Shown: positions 8,941 to 21,870, numbered from the stretch's first letter. The stretch is DNA of 64,000 nucleotides from Camellia lanceoleosa (GCA_025200525.1 CM045758.1:161755040-161819039); one strand, 5' to 3'. The notes: generated by a model not told the origin, from the letters alone. Numbers and translations: made by a program.

Positions 8941-11900
8941 TGTAGGAATGTTGTATGGCTTCCTGGATCTATAGCTGAAGCAACTGTTACGACTAATGTT
9001 TGCAGCGTATGCTCTCCAGGTTATCTAGACTCTGCTTAGTGTTTTATATGCGGCAACCTAGTTGATTTGTATGGTCATTTTTTTCATTTGTTATATTTAA
9101 TTATTTGACAATTAATACTAATAATTCATGGGCGCTTACTTTCTCATTTAATATTTCTTGATGTTCTGATAGTAGACAGTTGTTTCACAGGTCCTGTTTT
9201 CATGATTCAGTTTAAGTTTCGGCAGCTGGAGATACCACCAAACTACAATGTTGACCATTTAGGTATATCTGGATTTGAAGAGATATAGGGATTTGATTTA
9301 TTTCATCGTTGCATTGGCTTTATTTTATGATGATAAAGCAGTACTCTTTTGTCATAATTTTTTGTATGTATTTAATTGATATTTGCCCTTCAACTTGTTG
9401 TTAGTTACTTGGTGTGTTTAATTTTATTTGAACTTAATCTTCACATAAATGTTTTCATTTTTGCACTTCATTTCGGTCTACTCATGGTTGTGGCTGCTTT
9501 CTTCACCTTGGGGTTGGGAATGTTCTTCCAAATGAGTAGTTTTGTTATTAAGAATTATTTCATAGTCACCAGGGATGTTGTAGTTGAACAACAATTTCAT
9601 TTTCAAAATTGTGAGCAGTTAATTCTCTCTGTGATTAAGAATTAATATGGACACAGATGGGACACACCGACTAACTTTTCCCCCCTCTTCTTTAGTGCTT
9701 TTGATGGATGTTGGGTGTCGAATGTATAATCACTTTTTGCTTAGATTGTAATGAACAGATGATGCATTGGATGATAAGTTCTTTATCTTGTAACCAAACC
9801 AAGCCTTAAATCCCATCAAATGGGGTCGGCTGCATGAATCCTTCTTCTCCACGTAGCTCTATCAAAGGCCATTTCGTTAGTCAAATTAAGTAGATCTATA
9901 TCTCTATTTACAACGCTAGCCAACGTTAATCTAGACTTACCCGGTCCCCTAACTCTTTCATCTAGCGTTACTATATCGCATCTCTTTACTACTACCTCTA
10001 TTAGTCTCCGTTGAATATGATCAAACCATCTCAATCGATTCTCTCTTAACTTATTTTCTATTGGTGCTACTCTTACCCATTCCCGAATATTCATTCTTAA
10101 TTCTGTCTTGTTTAGTTTTGCTACACATCTACCTTAGCATTCTCATCTCAACAACATTCATCTTATGTACATGTTTTTTGATTACGCAACACTTCGTCCC
10201 ATACAACATCACTGGTCTAATAGCCGTTCTATAGAACTTACCTTTTAGTCTAGTGAGTATTCGTTTATTGCACAGTAGCCTAGACGCACTTCTCCACTTA
10301 AGCTATCCCGCCTTAATCCTATGCACCACATCCGCATCAATCTCTCCCGCCGTTGTGATAATCAACCCTAAATAACGAAAATGTTCACTCTTTTTTGTTG
10401 ATGATTTATTAATTATTTAAGTCTAGTTTTTTTTATTTTTATTTATTTTATTATATATATATTTTTCCAATATTGAATTAATGTTAAACTTTTGTTAATT
10501 TTGATTGTTTGTGGATGTAATATTGTCATTTTTTTGACATCACAGTATCTCGTGTCCATGTTTGTGTTTCTTAGCTGGTGAATCTTCAATTAATTAAGTT
10601 GGCAATTGTTGTTTGTAGTTATGATAAACACTGATTTTGCTACATATCTTGTCAGGTTGCATTGGAGGCTGTGATGAGATTCTGAAGCAGTTGGTAGAAA
10701 TTTGTGGAACTGGTTCCCGCAATCTTTCAACCACACCTGGTGTGTAATAGATGCTTATTTAGTGTTATTACTTGAACAAATTGCAAGAGAGCATTTCATA
10801 TTTTACAACCAGTTCATCGCTTATATGTACATTTTCTGTCTTTATCGTTAATATTGCTTTTGATAACTAATGCTTGAAAGAAATGGTTCCAGTAAATTAT
10901 GCAATTGTCTAAAAGTAATACACCATCCCTGCATGCTACTCCTATGCTGATCCTTCTAGTTCCAAATTTTATGAGATAAAAAGCAAGGAATAGATGTTTT
11001 TCTACATTTGATTATAATATACACTAGCTGACTTGGAACTAATATTGTATTATACTTCATAGTTTGCATAGTCCATCCTAATCATGCATTGCAGTATTTC
11101 CATGTGCTATAGTTTGTGAAGGATGAATAGATGGTGGTATGACTGCCGGAATGGTATACCAAAGGTTATCATTGTTTTCTTTGGAATGAATATTGCAACT
11201 TGATAACAGGATATTTTGTTAGAAATTCAGGGTAGAAACTATGCTGTTCGACACAAATTATACATTTGGCTTAAGAAAAATACTGCATGTTTTCAATACC
11301 GGTAAAACACTTTTTAAAAAAAAGATTTGAAAGAATTTTGGGGGAATATTAGATAAATGGGAAACTGATTGCAAATCAATGAAAACTTTGCACTCAGATT
11401 GATGTGCAATTAGTTCCCCCATTTCCCATTAATTTGATATTTTGCCCAGAATTTTACAAGAAAAATTTATACAATGTAAGACATCAAAAGATTTTACAAA
11501 TTGAATCATGTCTTATGCACTCACGTGCTCATAAGAGAGACTATTTATAGAAACTCTAATATATTTTCTTGCAATCAACCACGATCTGTATTCTGAGTAA
11601 TGTAATATTTTCTTCAGCAAGAGGTCGAGGAACTGCTACATCCTCCAGCAGTGCCCAACGAAGTAATTCGAGGCAGATTGCTTGCACACACTGCAGGCAA
11701 TATGGGCATTCTTCAAACGACTGTCCTTCACAAACTTCTCGCTCTTCCAGGGCTCGATCTCAGGGAATGAACCAGCAATCTGGTAAGATCTCTGTAAATT
11801 CTATTTTCCCTTATCACTAGAAAATCTCTTTAGAATAATGTTCCATGTTATATGATCAAATTAGGACTTGCAAGACAAATACATCCAGGGAGATGTGTGA

Positions 11901-12878
11901 GCAGGCATCCAAATATTTATGCATGCTTGGACAGAAATTACCAGGATCAGAAATTGGCACCAAAAATTTTAATATTTTGATGCCTGAAGAGGCTAGTTGC
12001 TTTCTTGTAGAATGAGTTACATGACCGATTAGGGTATCTTTGTGCCAGTTGTGCTTTGCTCACGTCCCCCAAAGGCACAAAAGCTCATCTTCATTAAGAG
12101 AGATTCTGAACTGAATTATCACATAAGCTCCTAACCCTTGTTGACTACTCTACGCATGAGTTGAATAGTGTAGAGTAGCTTTTTCATCATCGCTATTGAG
12201 AGGTTCATACGTGGTTTATCTTATGATGCCTTCAGATAATGCAGGAGAATCTTCAATTCCTTGTGATACATGTGGTACACCATGCATTTTGCGTACTGCG
12301 AATACTGAAAGTAACAGAGGAAGAAAGTTTTACTCGTGTCAATCACAGGGCTGCAACTTCTTTGCGTATGTCAATCTAGACTTGTATTCGCATAGTTTTT
12401 GCATAAAATATTACTTGATATGAACTATATGTTGACCTCTTATTGGTTCTAAATCATTCCTTCCTTTTTCTTCCCATGTTTCCATCCCCCCATTTTTAAT
12501 TAAAGCGAAAGCTGTCATGAAAGCAGTTTTTAAAAACGATACCAAAGGGCCAAAAATGTTTTCCTTTATCTGTATCTGTTTTAATGGGATGAAGAAGCCT
12601 GCTTCCACAATTTAATACTTTCATTTGGTCCCTCACAATGCAGATGGGAGGATAGCCTCAACAACAGTAATAGGGGAAGAAGTGTTCCGCGTGCAAATGT
12701 CAGCAGCTCAGCATCCAATACCAGAGCAAGGGGTGGCCGTGGCAGGGGAGGCCGGAGTGGACGTGCTGTTGACATGACTTTTGTGTCAGCAACAGGTGAT
12801 CCGATATCTGGTAGAAGGTGCTTTGTTTGTGGTGATCCTTCACACTTTGCGAATGTTTGCCCAAATCGTGATACGTGA
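8941..12878 (+). CDS. TOP3A: DNA topoisomerase 3-alpha, C-terminal exons
   Basis: Six exons join in frame: 8941-9019, 9191-9262, 10656-10739, 11618-11782, 12236-12365 and 12644-12878 (stop TGA). All have GT/AG borders, giving 254 residues. The first starts inside a zinc-ribbon ([20 protein letters not shown]), followed by [20 protein letters not shown] and [20 protein letters not shown]. Then come a CCHC knuckle ([14 protein letters not shown]), a GRF-type zinc finger ([18 protein letters not shown] ... [19 protein letters not shown]), an RG-rich linker, and a last knuckle ([14 protein letters not shown]). This order matches the tail of plant TOP3-alpha, the type IA topoisomerase that works with RecQ helicase and RMI1 to dissolve recombination intermediates in the nucleus. 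The catalytic Toprim and active-tyrosine exons are not in the window. The preceding exon was not found in 8.9 kb upstream. Confidence 0.9.
9798..10376 (-). pseudogene. RTE-type LINE fragment in a topoisomerase intron
   Basis: The minus strand translates to wording typical of the C-terminal end of plant RTE-class reverse transcriptases: [37 protein letters not shown], then a frame break, then [20 protein letters not shown] and [18 protein letters not shown]. It contains in-frame stops and frameshifts. It lies antisense inside the 9263-10655 intron of the topoisomerase gene. The 5' portion of the LINE is absent, as expected for a 5'-truncated insertion. Confidence 0.85.
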
Positions 12879-13384
12879 TTCATGACCCCTCACCTACCTT
12901 AAAGTAGCAAATGTTTGTACCTGCTCATTTTAGAATGATTGTGGGCTGTAATACAATATATATATGGGTATCTTTTTTTGATATTATGCAATACTAACTT
13001 GCTAGTCTAGTTGATTCTTTTTGAGGACAAGTCTAGTTGATTCTGCTTATATTGAAGATCAAACATTTTTTAGTCACAAAAGTCCGAATTCATTACAAAT
13101 TTGAAATTTGAACCATTAACTATTGACTGCTGATTGTGAGTTAATGAATGAATCTTGAATTTGAATTTGAATTTGAATTTGAATTTGAATCTTAATTTTT
13201 GTTTTCCTAATGACATGACATAAGAAAATACAAATTGATACATAACTATTCCATACAGATTCTTATCAATAAAAATTTCTTCAGAATTTCAATTATCCAT
13301 TCCTTTTATGTACTGCATCAGTGTTGCAAGCTTTGGAAATAATTGTAGAGATGAGTATGTATATGATCTTTTGTACAGGTGAGC
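12879..13384. other. Topoisomerase 3' UTR and downstream DNA
   Basis: AT-rich sequence after the stop codon. It includes a short (TTTGAA)n run at 13155-13190. No clear AATAAA was located close to the stop, so the cleavage site is not assigned. Confidence 0.5.
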
Positions 13385-13925
13385 ATGGTCTAGTTTGGAT
13401 CGGTTTGGGATGAAATCAGGACCAATACTATTAAAATTATGGAATCAATTTCGAACCAAATTATTTAAACACAATTTGGTTTGGTTTGGAATTACGGTTT
13501 CAGATAATCTCTTCACAAGAAAAATTATAAAACATTTTAAAAGAATTAAAGCTATCATAAATTTTAAAAATAATTATTTGTCAATTAAACAAACAATTCT
13601 CATAATATTTACTAGTTAAGCAAAAAACATATCATTAAGCACACATTGTTCAACATTAATCTCATAAACTTTTAAAATATAAACATACAGATTGTTTCAC
13701 CATTAACTTAAACAAACATAATATATAGCAAATAAATATATATGGTTTAAGTTGTACGGTCCGGTTCAGTTCCAATTTGGAACCGTAGATCTCAATTCAA
13801 AATCAATCCGCGGTGATCAGTTTTTCAAATTTTCAAACTAGGACCAACGGCGAATTAAAAAAATAAACCAAATTCACTAGATTGGTCTGGATCAGTTCGG
13901 TTTGTGAATTTTTCAGCTTCTTTGG
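13385..13925. repeat. Dispersed repeat with GGTTTGG/GAACCG wording
   Basis: It starts with GTGAGCATGGTCTAGTTTGG and ends with GTCTGGATCAGTTCGGTTTG, with an AT-rich middle. Such paired 'query-like' ends are seen in many plant dispersed repeats. The segment at 48.4-49.06 kb has similar wording. No TSD was identified. Confidence 0.35.
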
Positions 13926-16900
13926 TCTGCCCCCTTTTGGATTCATGGGGATTTCCATGCATTTCCCCTGCAGAAAATAGCAAACAAATAATTGCAAATT
14001 AGTGTCATATTTCTCAAAGTTACATGAGGAATGTAATCTTGAAAATTAATTGTAAGGATATGGAATGAGCAAATTTTATAAAATTACCCCTCATCTTCCC
14101 TCTTCTTTGCCCTACTTAGGTGCTTGACCACCTGCCACTAGCCGGCACTGTCATAGCTTCTTCCACCATCCTTAATTCATTCCCTGCCATCCCCAGCTCC
14201 TCTCCAACCTTATGGTGCAAGTGACAAGTGTGACATTTGCATTAAGCACAAAGTGACATTACATTAGCACCAAGCACGTCTTATAGTAGCAAGGAAGGGG
14301 TGTGGGGTTGCAATAGGGATTAAGGTGGAGATGAGATTGTTGGGTTGGGTTGGGTGGGAAGGGATTGGACTAGCGAGGAGTGAAGGGGGTGGTGGAAAGA
14401 GTGGTTGTAGTGGTAACCATGGTAGGAGGCAAAAGTGGAGGGGTTGGAGATAGCAGGGGAGGGTATGGCAATGGTAGCTAATGGTGAGTTACTGGTGAGG
14501 TGACTAGAGTTGCTAAGTGAAAAGAAATAGAGACGAGGAAGAAAGGAATAGACGGGGTATTTTTCTCCAAATTTCCATTACTAGATTTTATATTAATTCT
14601 ATTTTAACAGGACACTTTCTCTCTTTTTCTTCTCTTCATTGTTTTGTTTTGTTTTGTTTTTTTTTTTATCGAAACAACTCCAATACTTAGAATTGAAAGA
14701 AAGAGTATTAACAAGAGCCATTGGGAGGCAAGAAACCCAATTCAATGGCAAAACCTCATTTAAGCATACACGAGCATCCAATATTAGCTACTCTGGGAGG
14801 ACATATAAGCTCTATCTACCAAGGATCTAATATCTTTCACTACTGCACCATAATCCCAATACAGACACTTTCTCTCAATATAGACAATTTGTATCATTCG
14901 GAAATTTCTATCCAAACATTTTTTTTATTTGAAAGTTCATCCAAATGACACAAATTGTGACAACTGAGTCATGCATTGCATTCATACATTTATTCATATT
15001 AAGAATTTGATTATGTTATCTTGTGTTGAATATGTGATATGCTAGTTTAGAAGAGGACTAAGGATTATTGAATAAGAATAGAAATGCCTTTGATGGAAAG
15101 CCTTAGAAAGCATGTACTTGAGAGAAAACCTAAGAAACCTACAATAATTAGAATGTACAACTTTGGCTTGAGAATTAGGAAGACAATGTAGTTAGGGAAA
15201 TCAGTCTTGAACTTGAGAATTGAACAATTAGATGACTTGGAAAACCTTAAGTGAGGAGCTTAATAGTCTTAGTCTAACGAGTAGAATCTAATGAGTACTT
15301 AATTAAAAATTAAGCGGGATTGGCAAAAGTCAAGTAGGATTAATTAAAATCCAAGTAGTATTAATTAGATTAATGAAGATTAAGAATTAAGTGTGGTTAA
15401 TTAGAACTAAATTTGGTTAATTAAGCTAATGGGACAATTAGTGACTTAAGCTAACCAATTTCTACAATAGAAGAGCAGTTTAGAGAGACGTGGAGAGAAT
15501 TCTTGATAGTTGGAGAAGTTCAGTGTTCTTGAAGGAGAAAATAGAGGAAATCAACAAAGATCAAAAAGAATTCAAGCTTTCAATCTAGAAACTAAGGAAA
15601 ATTCACTGCAAGATAAGGAATTCAACCCCCTTTCATGTATTGTTGTTATAATCTAGTTAGAAAATCATTTAAGATAGATTTTGAACGAATAAAGTTAGAG
15701 TTTTGATGAAAGTTTTGGAAAAAGGAAATAGGATGGAAGAATTTGCAAGAAAATCATGTTTTGATTTGCTGTAGCATTGAATTCATTGCATATGAATGTT
15801 TTTCTACAAAACTCACATCATTTATTCATGTTTTAAAGCCTCAAACATCATGTTTTGAAAGATTTGAATGAAGAAAATGAGGGAAGTTTGAAAAGGAACA
15901 AAGTTAAAGAGTTCTTGGATCAAATCTTATTTTTGGTTAGTTTAATCTTGAAATCCTTGCATACCAATGAGTTTCTATGAATCATGCATCATTTATTTAT
16001 GTTTTAGTACATCATATATCATGTTTTGAGGCTTTTAGGTGAAGAAATTGAAGTTAGGAACCTTAAGAACTCGAAGAACACCTTCAACCTAGATTTTTGC
16101 TCGTCAGGCGCTTTGAGCGGCCACCATCGACCACATGAGCGTACAAAACCCAATCCGCCCTAACTTGAGCCACCACTTGTGTGACCTAAGCCATAGCGCG
16201 AGCGGCCAAGGTTGCGCACGTGCGGCGAACCTTGAGTACATTCTGCTTGACCCTTCGTTCGTGCGGCCTAATTCTAGTGCACAAGAGTGGCCAAACAGGA
16301 CATTTGACTATTTTGAGTTCTTTTCGTTTCTTTTGACCCATCGGACACCCTTATACACATTTTGAACCTAAACAAAAATTAAACATAATTAGAAACCGAC
16401 TTAAATCTTGTTTAGTTAGAGAAGAAAACCTAGGTTAAGATAGTCTAATTGTTTTACTTTTGTTTTATCAATACTTATATTCTTGTTGTGTAGGTCGAGA
16501 CTATAAGGAATAACTTCAAGCATGAGTCATTTGTGAGTAATATTATTGTAAAGTAATGTTCAAAAATTAGTTTTGAAACCTTGATAATATGTCACATTTT
16601 GTGAAATCTTTATTTTGTTTCCAAATGAATGAATGTTTTATATTTTGATGAATCTATTAGTGGCATCCTTAGTGAGTCCTAACCATTGGAGGATGTTTAT
16701 TTTCATACTATGGCTGTTATTGAGATCTCCCTTTGACAACAGAGAATGCGTTGTTTTGCTTCGCTCTAATGGATGTACCATATTATCATGTTTTAATATA
16801 GAGTATTCTTATTAGAAATCTTCAAATGTTTTTAGAATTCATTCATTTATCACTTTACTATGATATTATTTACTAGGCTTTGACTAAGCCTGCACCCTTA

Positions 16901-17092
16901 TATGTATGTAGGCGATTAGTAAGAGGAGCAACAATAGAGACTCACTTTGGAGGAGTGGTTTTTGAAGAGTTTTTTGTTTGTTAACTTTTTGATACTTTGT
17001 ACTTTTAAAAGACGATTTTTTGACGAGTTGTGTAATAGTTAATAGGTTTTTATACTTGTGATTGTAAATATTTATATTTTTTGTAATTTATG
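13926..17092. other. 3.2 kb without a recognisable gene
   Basis: No exon with a recognisable protein family. About 15770-15870 and 15950-16045 are two copies of a diverged repeat (TTCATTGCATATGAATG / CATCATTTATTCATGTTTTA and TCCTTGCATACCAATGAG / CATCATTTATTTATGTTTTA). The region 14960-17090 reads like the non-coding interior of an LTR element, but I could not find paired ends. Confidence 0.4.
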
Positions 17093-17570
17093 TGGAATTG
17101 GGGATGCTGTTGCGCGGGCTGCGTAGCAGCAACTGTTGTGCAACAAAATGGACCAATTTCGGGACTCATTTCAATAATCCGAACCGTTCATATTTTAGAA
17201 TACATTAAGTAGAACATGCCTGTAAAAAATTAAGTTAATCGGATATCTTTTACCCATTCATCCACTCACATTTGTATCTACAAAAATAAAAAATAATTGT
17301 GATTTAAAGTATTAAAATAAATACAAATGTAAGTGGATGAATGAGTAAACGATATCCGATTAACTTGATTTTTTATAGACATATTCTACTTGATGTATTT
17401 TAAAATATGAATGATTCGGATTATCAAAATGGGCCCATTTCGCTGCATAGCAGTTGCTGTTGCGCAACCCGCACATAAGGTAATTTTAATGTGGCTGATT
17501 TCCTCCCTTTTTTGCAATAAGTTTCGCAACAGCACTCACTGCTCTAACTAATCGTCCATCCCCAATTCCA
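17093..17570. mobile_element. Long-TIR foldback element (MITE/MULE-like)
   Basis: The outer 14 bp TGGAATTGGGGATG (17093-17106) and CATCCCCAATTCCA (17557-17570) are perfect inverted repeats. Arms at about 17110-17275 and 17310-17475 pair along most of their length, for example CCGAACCGTTCATATTTTA with TAAAATATGAATGATTCGG. The loop is only about 35 bp. No transposase is encoded. A TSD could not be fixed, so the superfamily stays open. Confidence 0.7.
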
Positions 17571-18627
17571 ATATATGTACATGATGTAAATTATTTAAAA
17601 GTTAAGCAATGAAAATTGTATGTTTTATTTCATACCTACTTATGCACTGCTCTAATGGACTTAATGGTTTAATTTAATAGAATTTCCATTTAAAGCTCCA
17701 TTTGGGGTTGTGACACAAATAGTGTGAATTGTAATGTGCAAATAGAATTAGCCTAATTTTTCTGGCTTGCAATTGTCTTTTGGGGAATTGACCTATAAAT
17801 TCCATATGGATGAATTGTAAACCATTCAGTCCCAATTGTTTTATGATGATCTCAGAAGTCCCATTTTTTGTTGTATTACGTTTTTGCCCATAGCTAATAA
17901 ATTTAATGTTGAGTTGTTTAGATTGCGCAAATGGCGGGTCTCCCACGTTTTGAAAAAGCATCCTATAGACTTTTTTGCGTTGGTATGTTGAATTGGTCCA
18001 ACCACATCACCACACTGAAGCCCAGTTTTGGGCCAATTTTTTGTTTGTGGCGGAAATTCTGTCGGGTAAACCCAACCCGTATTCGAAACTGATGATACGG
18101 TCCACATATTGATAAACATAGTGATGTGGTAGAAGGTTTAGAAAACCATCACTCGCCGATGTTGGCCGAAAACTATCCATCTTCCATTGCACGGGCAGTC
18201 ATCAACCCCCCCAGTCATCGTGATTGGGGCCTAAGGCCAAACCAGTGGCGACGACCAGGTAATTTAGGAAAATTGTTAGGAGAATCAATTGTTTTTGGTT
18301 GGCGGTGTTTGTCGGTGTACCACATTTGGTTGGGGCTAATAAATGAGGCAATCTTGTTGGTGGATTTGTAGAGGGTGATTTGGTGATGTGGATCGCAATG
18401 TGAACGGCAGTTGATATCCCGTTGTGATGATGTGGGTGTGTGTTGGGGCCACTGTGATGATGTGGATGTGTGTTGGGAGTCCAGATCATCTGCCGCTTTT
18501 TTCTACGATGCTTAACAAAACGATATCGTTTTGTGTTTTTTTTTGTTTTTAATCAAAATTTGAGCTTGCCACTGCCAGGTCCCAAAACCAAACAAAACGA
18601 AAAGATACCCACAACACTACAGTGCGC

Positions 18628-18670
<43 letters not shown>

Positions 18671-18820
18671 GGCCAAATAGCCAATACCCTTCATCACAAA
18701 CTAAAGAAAAGGTCTGTTGATCCTTGGTTTCTTGATCCTTGGTTGTTGGTTGTCTTATATTCTCACACCCTTTTCATCTTTATACGAAAGAGCGATTATA
18801 TGATTAGGGAATAAACCTAA
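17571..18820. other. Gene-poor stretch with simple repeats
   Basis: No recognisable gene. It contains a duplicated GTGATGATGTGG.TGTGTGTTGGG phrase near 18420-18475, a perfect palindrome AAAACGATATCGTTTT (18517-18532), and an (AG)n run at 18633-18667. The open frames here are low-complexity. Confidence 0.45.
18633..18667. repeat. (AG)n microsatellite
   Basis: An uninterrupted AG dinucleotide run of about 35 bp. Confidence 0.95.
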
Positions 18821-19379
18821 AGGCTCCGTTTGTTTCCAGAGATAGAATGGAAGGGATTGATAGTGAGGAGATTAATAGTGAGGGGATTATTAGCGAGGGT
18901 CGTTTGTTTTCAGAGATAGAATGGAGGGGATTGATAGTGAGGGGATTGTTAGTGAGGGGATTGATAGTGAGGGGATTAATAGTGAAGGGATTAATAGTGA
19001 GGAATTGTTAAATTATTTTTATATAAAATAATAAAACAAATAAAAAAATATAAAAATTAAACATTAATATTTAAAAAAAAATTCCCAATATATAAAAAAT
19101 AAAAAAAATAAAAATTTTTCTAATCCCCTCACTATTTTTCTAATACCATCTCTACCTCCTCACTATGAATCCCCTCCCCAAGGGTATTAGTAATACCAAG
19201 GTATTAGTAGTACCCTCCTCATCTCTCAAAACAAACAAGGTATTAGTAATACCAAGGTATTAGTTAGTTCCAAGGTATTAGTAGTCCCAAGACTATCTCT
19301 CAAAACAAACACCCCATATACTAGTCCCAAGCTATTCATAATCCTAATCCCCTTGCTATAACCCCAAACAAACGGGGCC
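18821..19379. mobile_element. Tourist-like MITE with an internal 15-18-bp minisatellite
   Basis: The left end GGCTCCGTTTGTTT and right end AAACAAACGGGGCC are near-perfect inverted repeats of the PIF/Harbinger MITE style. The flanks are TAA on the left and AAA on the right, so the usual 3-bp TSD is approximate. The left half is a tandem array of GGGATTGATAGTGAG-type units (about 18850-19015). The right half carries GGTATTAGTA(AT/GT)ACC repeats. Confidence 0.6.
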
Positions 19380-19532
19380 AAAGCCCTTCAAGTCCAACCT
19401 TGTTTTGTAGATTCATTCAAATATAAATATATATATATATATATATAGAGATGATGTGTGGGAAAAAGGAAGAAGAACAAGGGGAATGTTCTCAAAGTAT
19501 CCAAAACAACATACAAAACTACCAACAAGGCT
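19380..19532. other. Short spacer with an (AT)n run
   Basis: Contains an AT dinucleotide run near 19427-19446. Nothing else seen. Confidence 0.5.
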
Positions 19533-19718
19533 CTGATCGAAGATTTCGGATCTTCGGATCTTAACTAATTCCTAATCGACGACGATGAAGCCCCTCTGAT
19601 CTTGATCACTTCGGATGACGATGTTCGGTGCATGATCGATCAGTTTGCTAAGCTCGAATCGCTCGATAAGCCCTCATGGCTCTGGATTTTTGTTTGTAAT
19701 GAATGGGTATGTTTTTAG
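19533..19718 (+). pseudogene. Possible PB1-domain protein fragment
   Basis: The frame reads LIEDFGSSDLN, a stop, then DDDEAPLILITSDDDVRCMI, DQFAKLESLDKPSWLWIFV and a stop. The acidic SDDDV signature followed by an amphipathic helix and an IFV strand resembles the end of a plant PB1 domain, a protein-interaction module found in RAF-like kinases and NLP factors. It has an internal stop, no ATG-led frame and no adjoining domain. It is either a degenerate gene piece or chance. Family assignment is tentative. Confidence 0.35.
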
Positions 19719-19807
19719 ACATGGAAACCGTGTTGAAAATCAAACAAGTCAAACAAAACAAACCCACAACCATAACCACTGTGTTGAACTTAATGGTTGT
19801 GATTTCT

Positions 19808-19814
<7 letters not shown>

Positions 19815-19849
<35 letters not shown>
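19815..19849. repeat. (GA)n microsatellite
   Basis: An uninterrupted GA dinucleotide run of about 35 bp. Confidence 0.95.
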
Positions 19850-19850
<1 letters not shown>

Positions 19851-19852
<2 letters not shown>

Positions 19853-21257
19853 CTTGACAGTTTCATGGATCTAGAGCATTTGCCCAATATGGCTTGTTGA
19901 CAAATTTCAAGTCTCTGGTTTCATGGATCAAAGGGCTTGTTAACAGATGTGATTCAAAGGGCCATCATTGTTCTCTCGTTGCGCCATCGTTGCTGGCACT
20001 GGGAGGGGCTCGTGGCTGTTGCCGTCGTCTTTGATTTGAGAGCTAAGAGAGAAGAAAAAGAGGCTCAAAAGCAAAAGAAGAAGGAAGAAGAAGAAAAAAA
20101 AAATAATTCAAAACGACGTCGTTTTGGACGGCCGCAAGAGTAACCGCAGGAAAGTACGGCAGTCGATTCGGACTCGTGTGTTGGGGGGATTGTGATGATG
20201 TGGGTGTGTGTTTGGGGGGGGGTTGTTGGGGGTTGTGGTTGGTGATGTCTGGGGGTAACTAGTGTGTTTGTTTTTTTTTGTTTTTTTTCCTTGTAGGTTT
20301 TGTTTATTGGTTAGTTTTTTGTTTTTGTGTGGCAGGTGTTATGTGAATGGTTTGTGTAGATGGTTGGGGGTTGTGTGGTGTGGGGGTAATGGATGTGGGA
20401 TGGTTAATGTTGTTGATGTGGTTGATAGGTGTTTCTGTTTTGTTACCAAACATGCTACATACAATACAGGGGTAAAAAAGTAACAAAATCCACACTCCAA
20501 CAATGCACGGGATTTGCTGGTAAACATTATTATACAAATAGGATTGGTGAGAGTATTAAGAAAGAAGAAGAAGGGATCTCTTAATCCAAAACTCTCCCAA
20601 ATGGGATTTCCTAATAATTTTCCCTTGTCTTTTAAGCCTCCATATATTTTCTAACTATTTTTTATTCTGTAACTGATTTGCATTTTTTTCCCACTTAATT
20701 GCAATTAAAAACAAAATTGATGGCCAAAATTTTTACAGACAAGGAAGCTACGGTTTTAGAGTGAAACATATCCATAATCTACGTTGTTTGTTACCATTCA
20801 TATAATCCTATGTGTGTGCGTGTCAATACTCAATTCCAAACCAAATCTCACAAAAGAAAAAATAAATAAGCAAAAAAAATCTTAGTAATTATAATAAGAC
20901 CTAAAAAATTGTTGCACTAAACTGAGAACCCAAAAAGGATTTATATTCTTATTATTGATCGAATAAGTGAAAACACATTCACATATAAACCATACAAAAG
21001 ACCCAATTTTCAATTCCACGATCAATCAAGTAAGTACATGTTCTTTGTAAATTACTTATTCACACTTTGTGATTCCTATCTTTGCTTCTTTCTTATGCTC
21101 TGCTCATTTTTGTTTGTTTGTTTTGGGTTTCTAGTCTTTTTTTGTTTTGTTTTTCTTTGAGTTTATTTAGAGGTTTTAGTGTTTCAATATGTGTGTGTTT
21201 TGTGTGTGGTTGAGTGTATTTTGTGTTTGTGTTTGTGCTTGTGAGTGCTTTAATATT
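19851..21257. other. 1.4 kb without a recognisable gene
   Basis: The Lys/Glu-rich frame at 20040-20145 is low-complexity coding by chance. A perfect palindrome AAAACGACGTCGTTTT lies at 20110-20125. The stretch 20160-20460 is strongly G/T-biased on the plus strand. No protein family is recognised. Confidence 0.45.
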
Positions 21258-21452
21258 AGGGTTAATTACACTAAATTCCTCTTAACTATTAGCAAATATC
21301 ATTTTATTCCATGAACTCGTATATTTTGATCACTCAATTATAAAACTTGCACAATTGTCATCCTTTGGAAGGATGGAAGTGATTCATTTTTATAATTAAA
21401 TAATCAAATTATACTAATATTCACTAATAGTTAAGAGAAACTTAGTATAATT

Positions 21453-21787
21453 TGTTGTTATTTTTCAAGAACAGTGACAAAATAAGAACATATAAGAACA
21501 AAAATGAGCTGCCAAAATGACCTACAGATTTTATTGACTAGAAAGTGCTTTATATACATGAAAAATATAACAGAAATGCATAACAACTTGCAAAGAAATA
21601 GCATCACAAGCCCATGAATAGATGAGCTTATCTCCTAGTTTCCTATTTTCTAGTAACAACTACTTTGAAGCTTTCAAACGTTTTGACTTATTCAAAAATA
21701 CTCCAAAGAACTTTATTCCAAATGATCTTTGAATATCTTAGAAGCCTACTCAACATGACACATCAAGAATGAGTCATCTTCTCAACA
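21453..21787 (-). repeat. Copia 1, left (3') LTR
   Basis: Nearly identical to the right LTR. The differences are confined to a few short multi-base blocks. Confidence 0.9.
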
Positions 21788-21870
21788 CTCCTCCTTGGAT
21801 CACCGCCGCTTATTCCCAATTTTTTCTTAGGAATTCAAACCTTGCTTTAGAAAGTGCTTTTGTTAGAATA

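Noticed and set aside
18202..18489. His/Pro-rich minus-strand frame (NTHPHHHSG repeats)
   Set aside because: It arises from a GTGATGATGTGGGTGTG duplication. It has no family resemblance, splice context or codon pattern of a gene.
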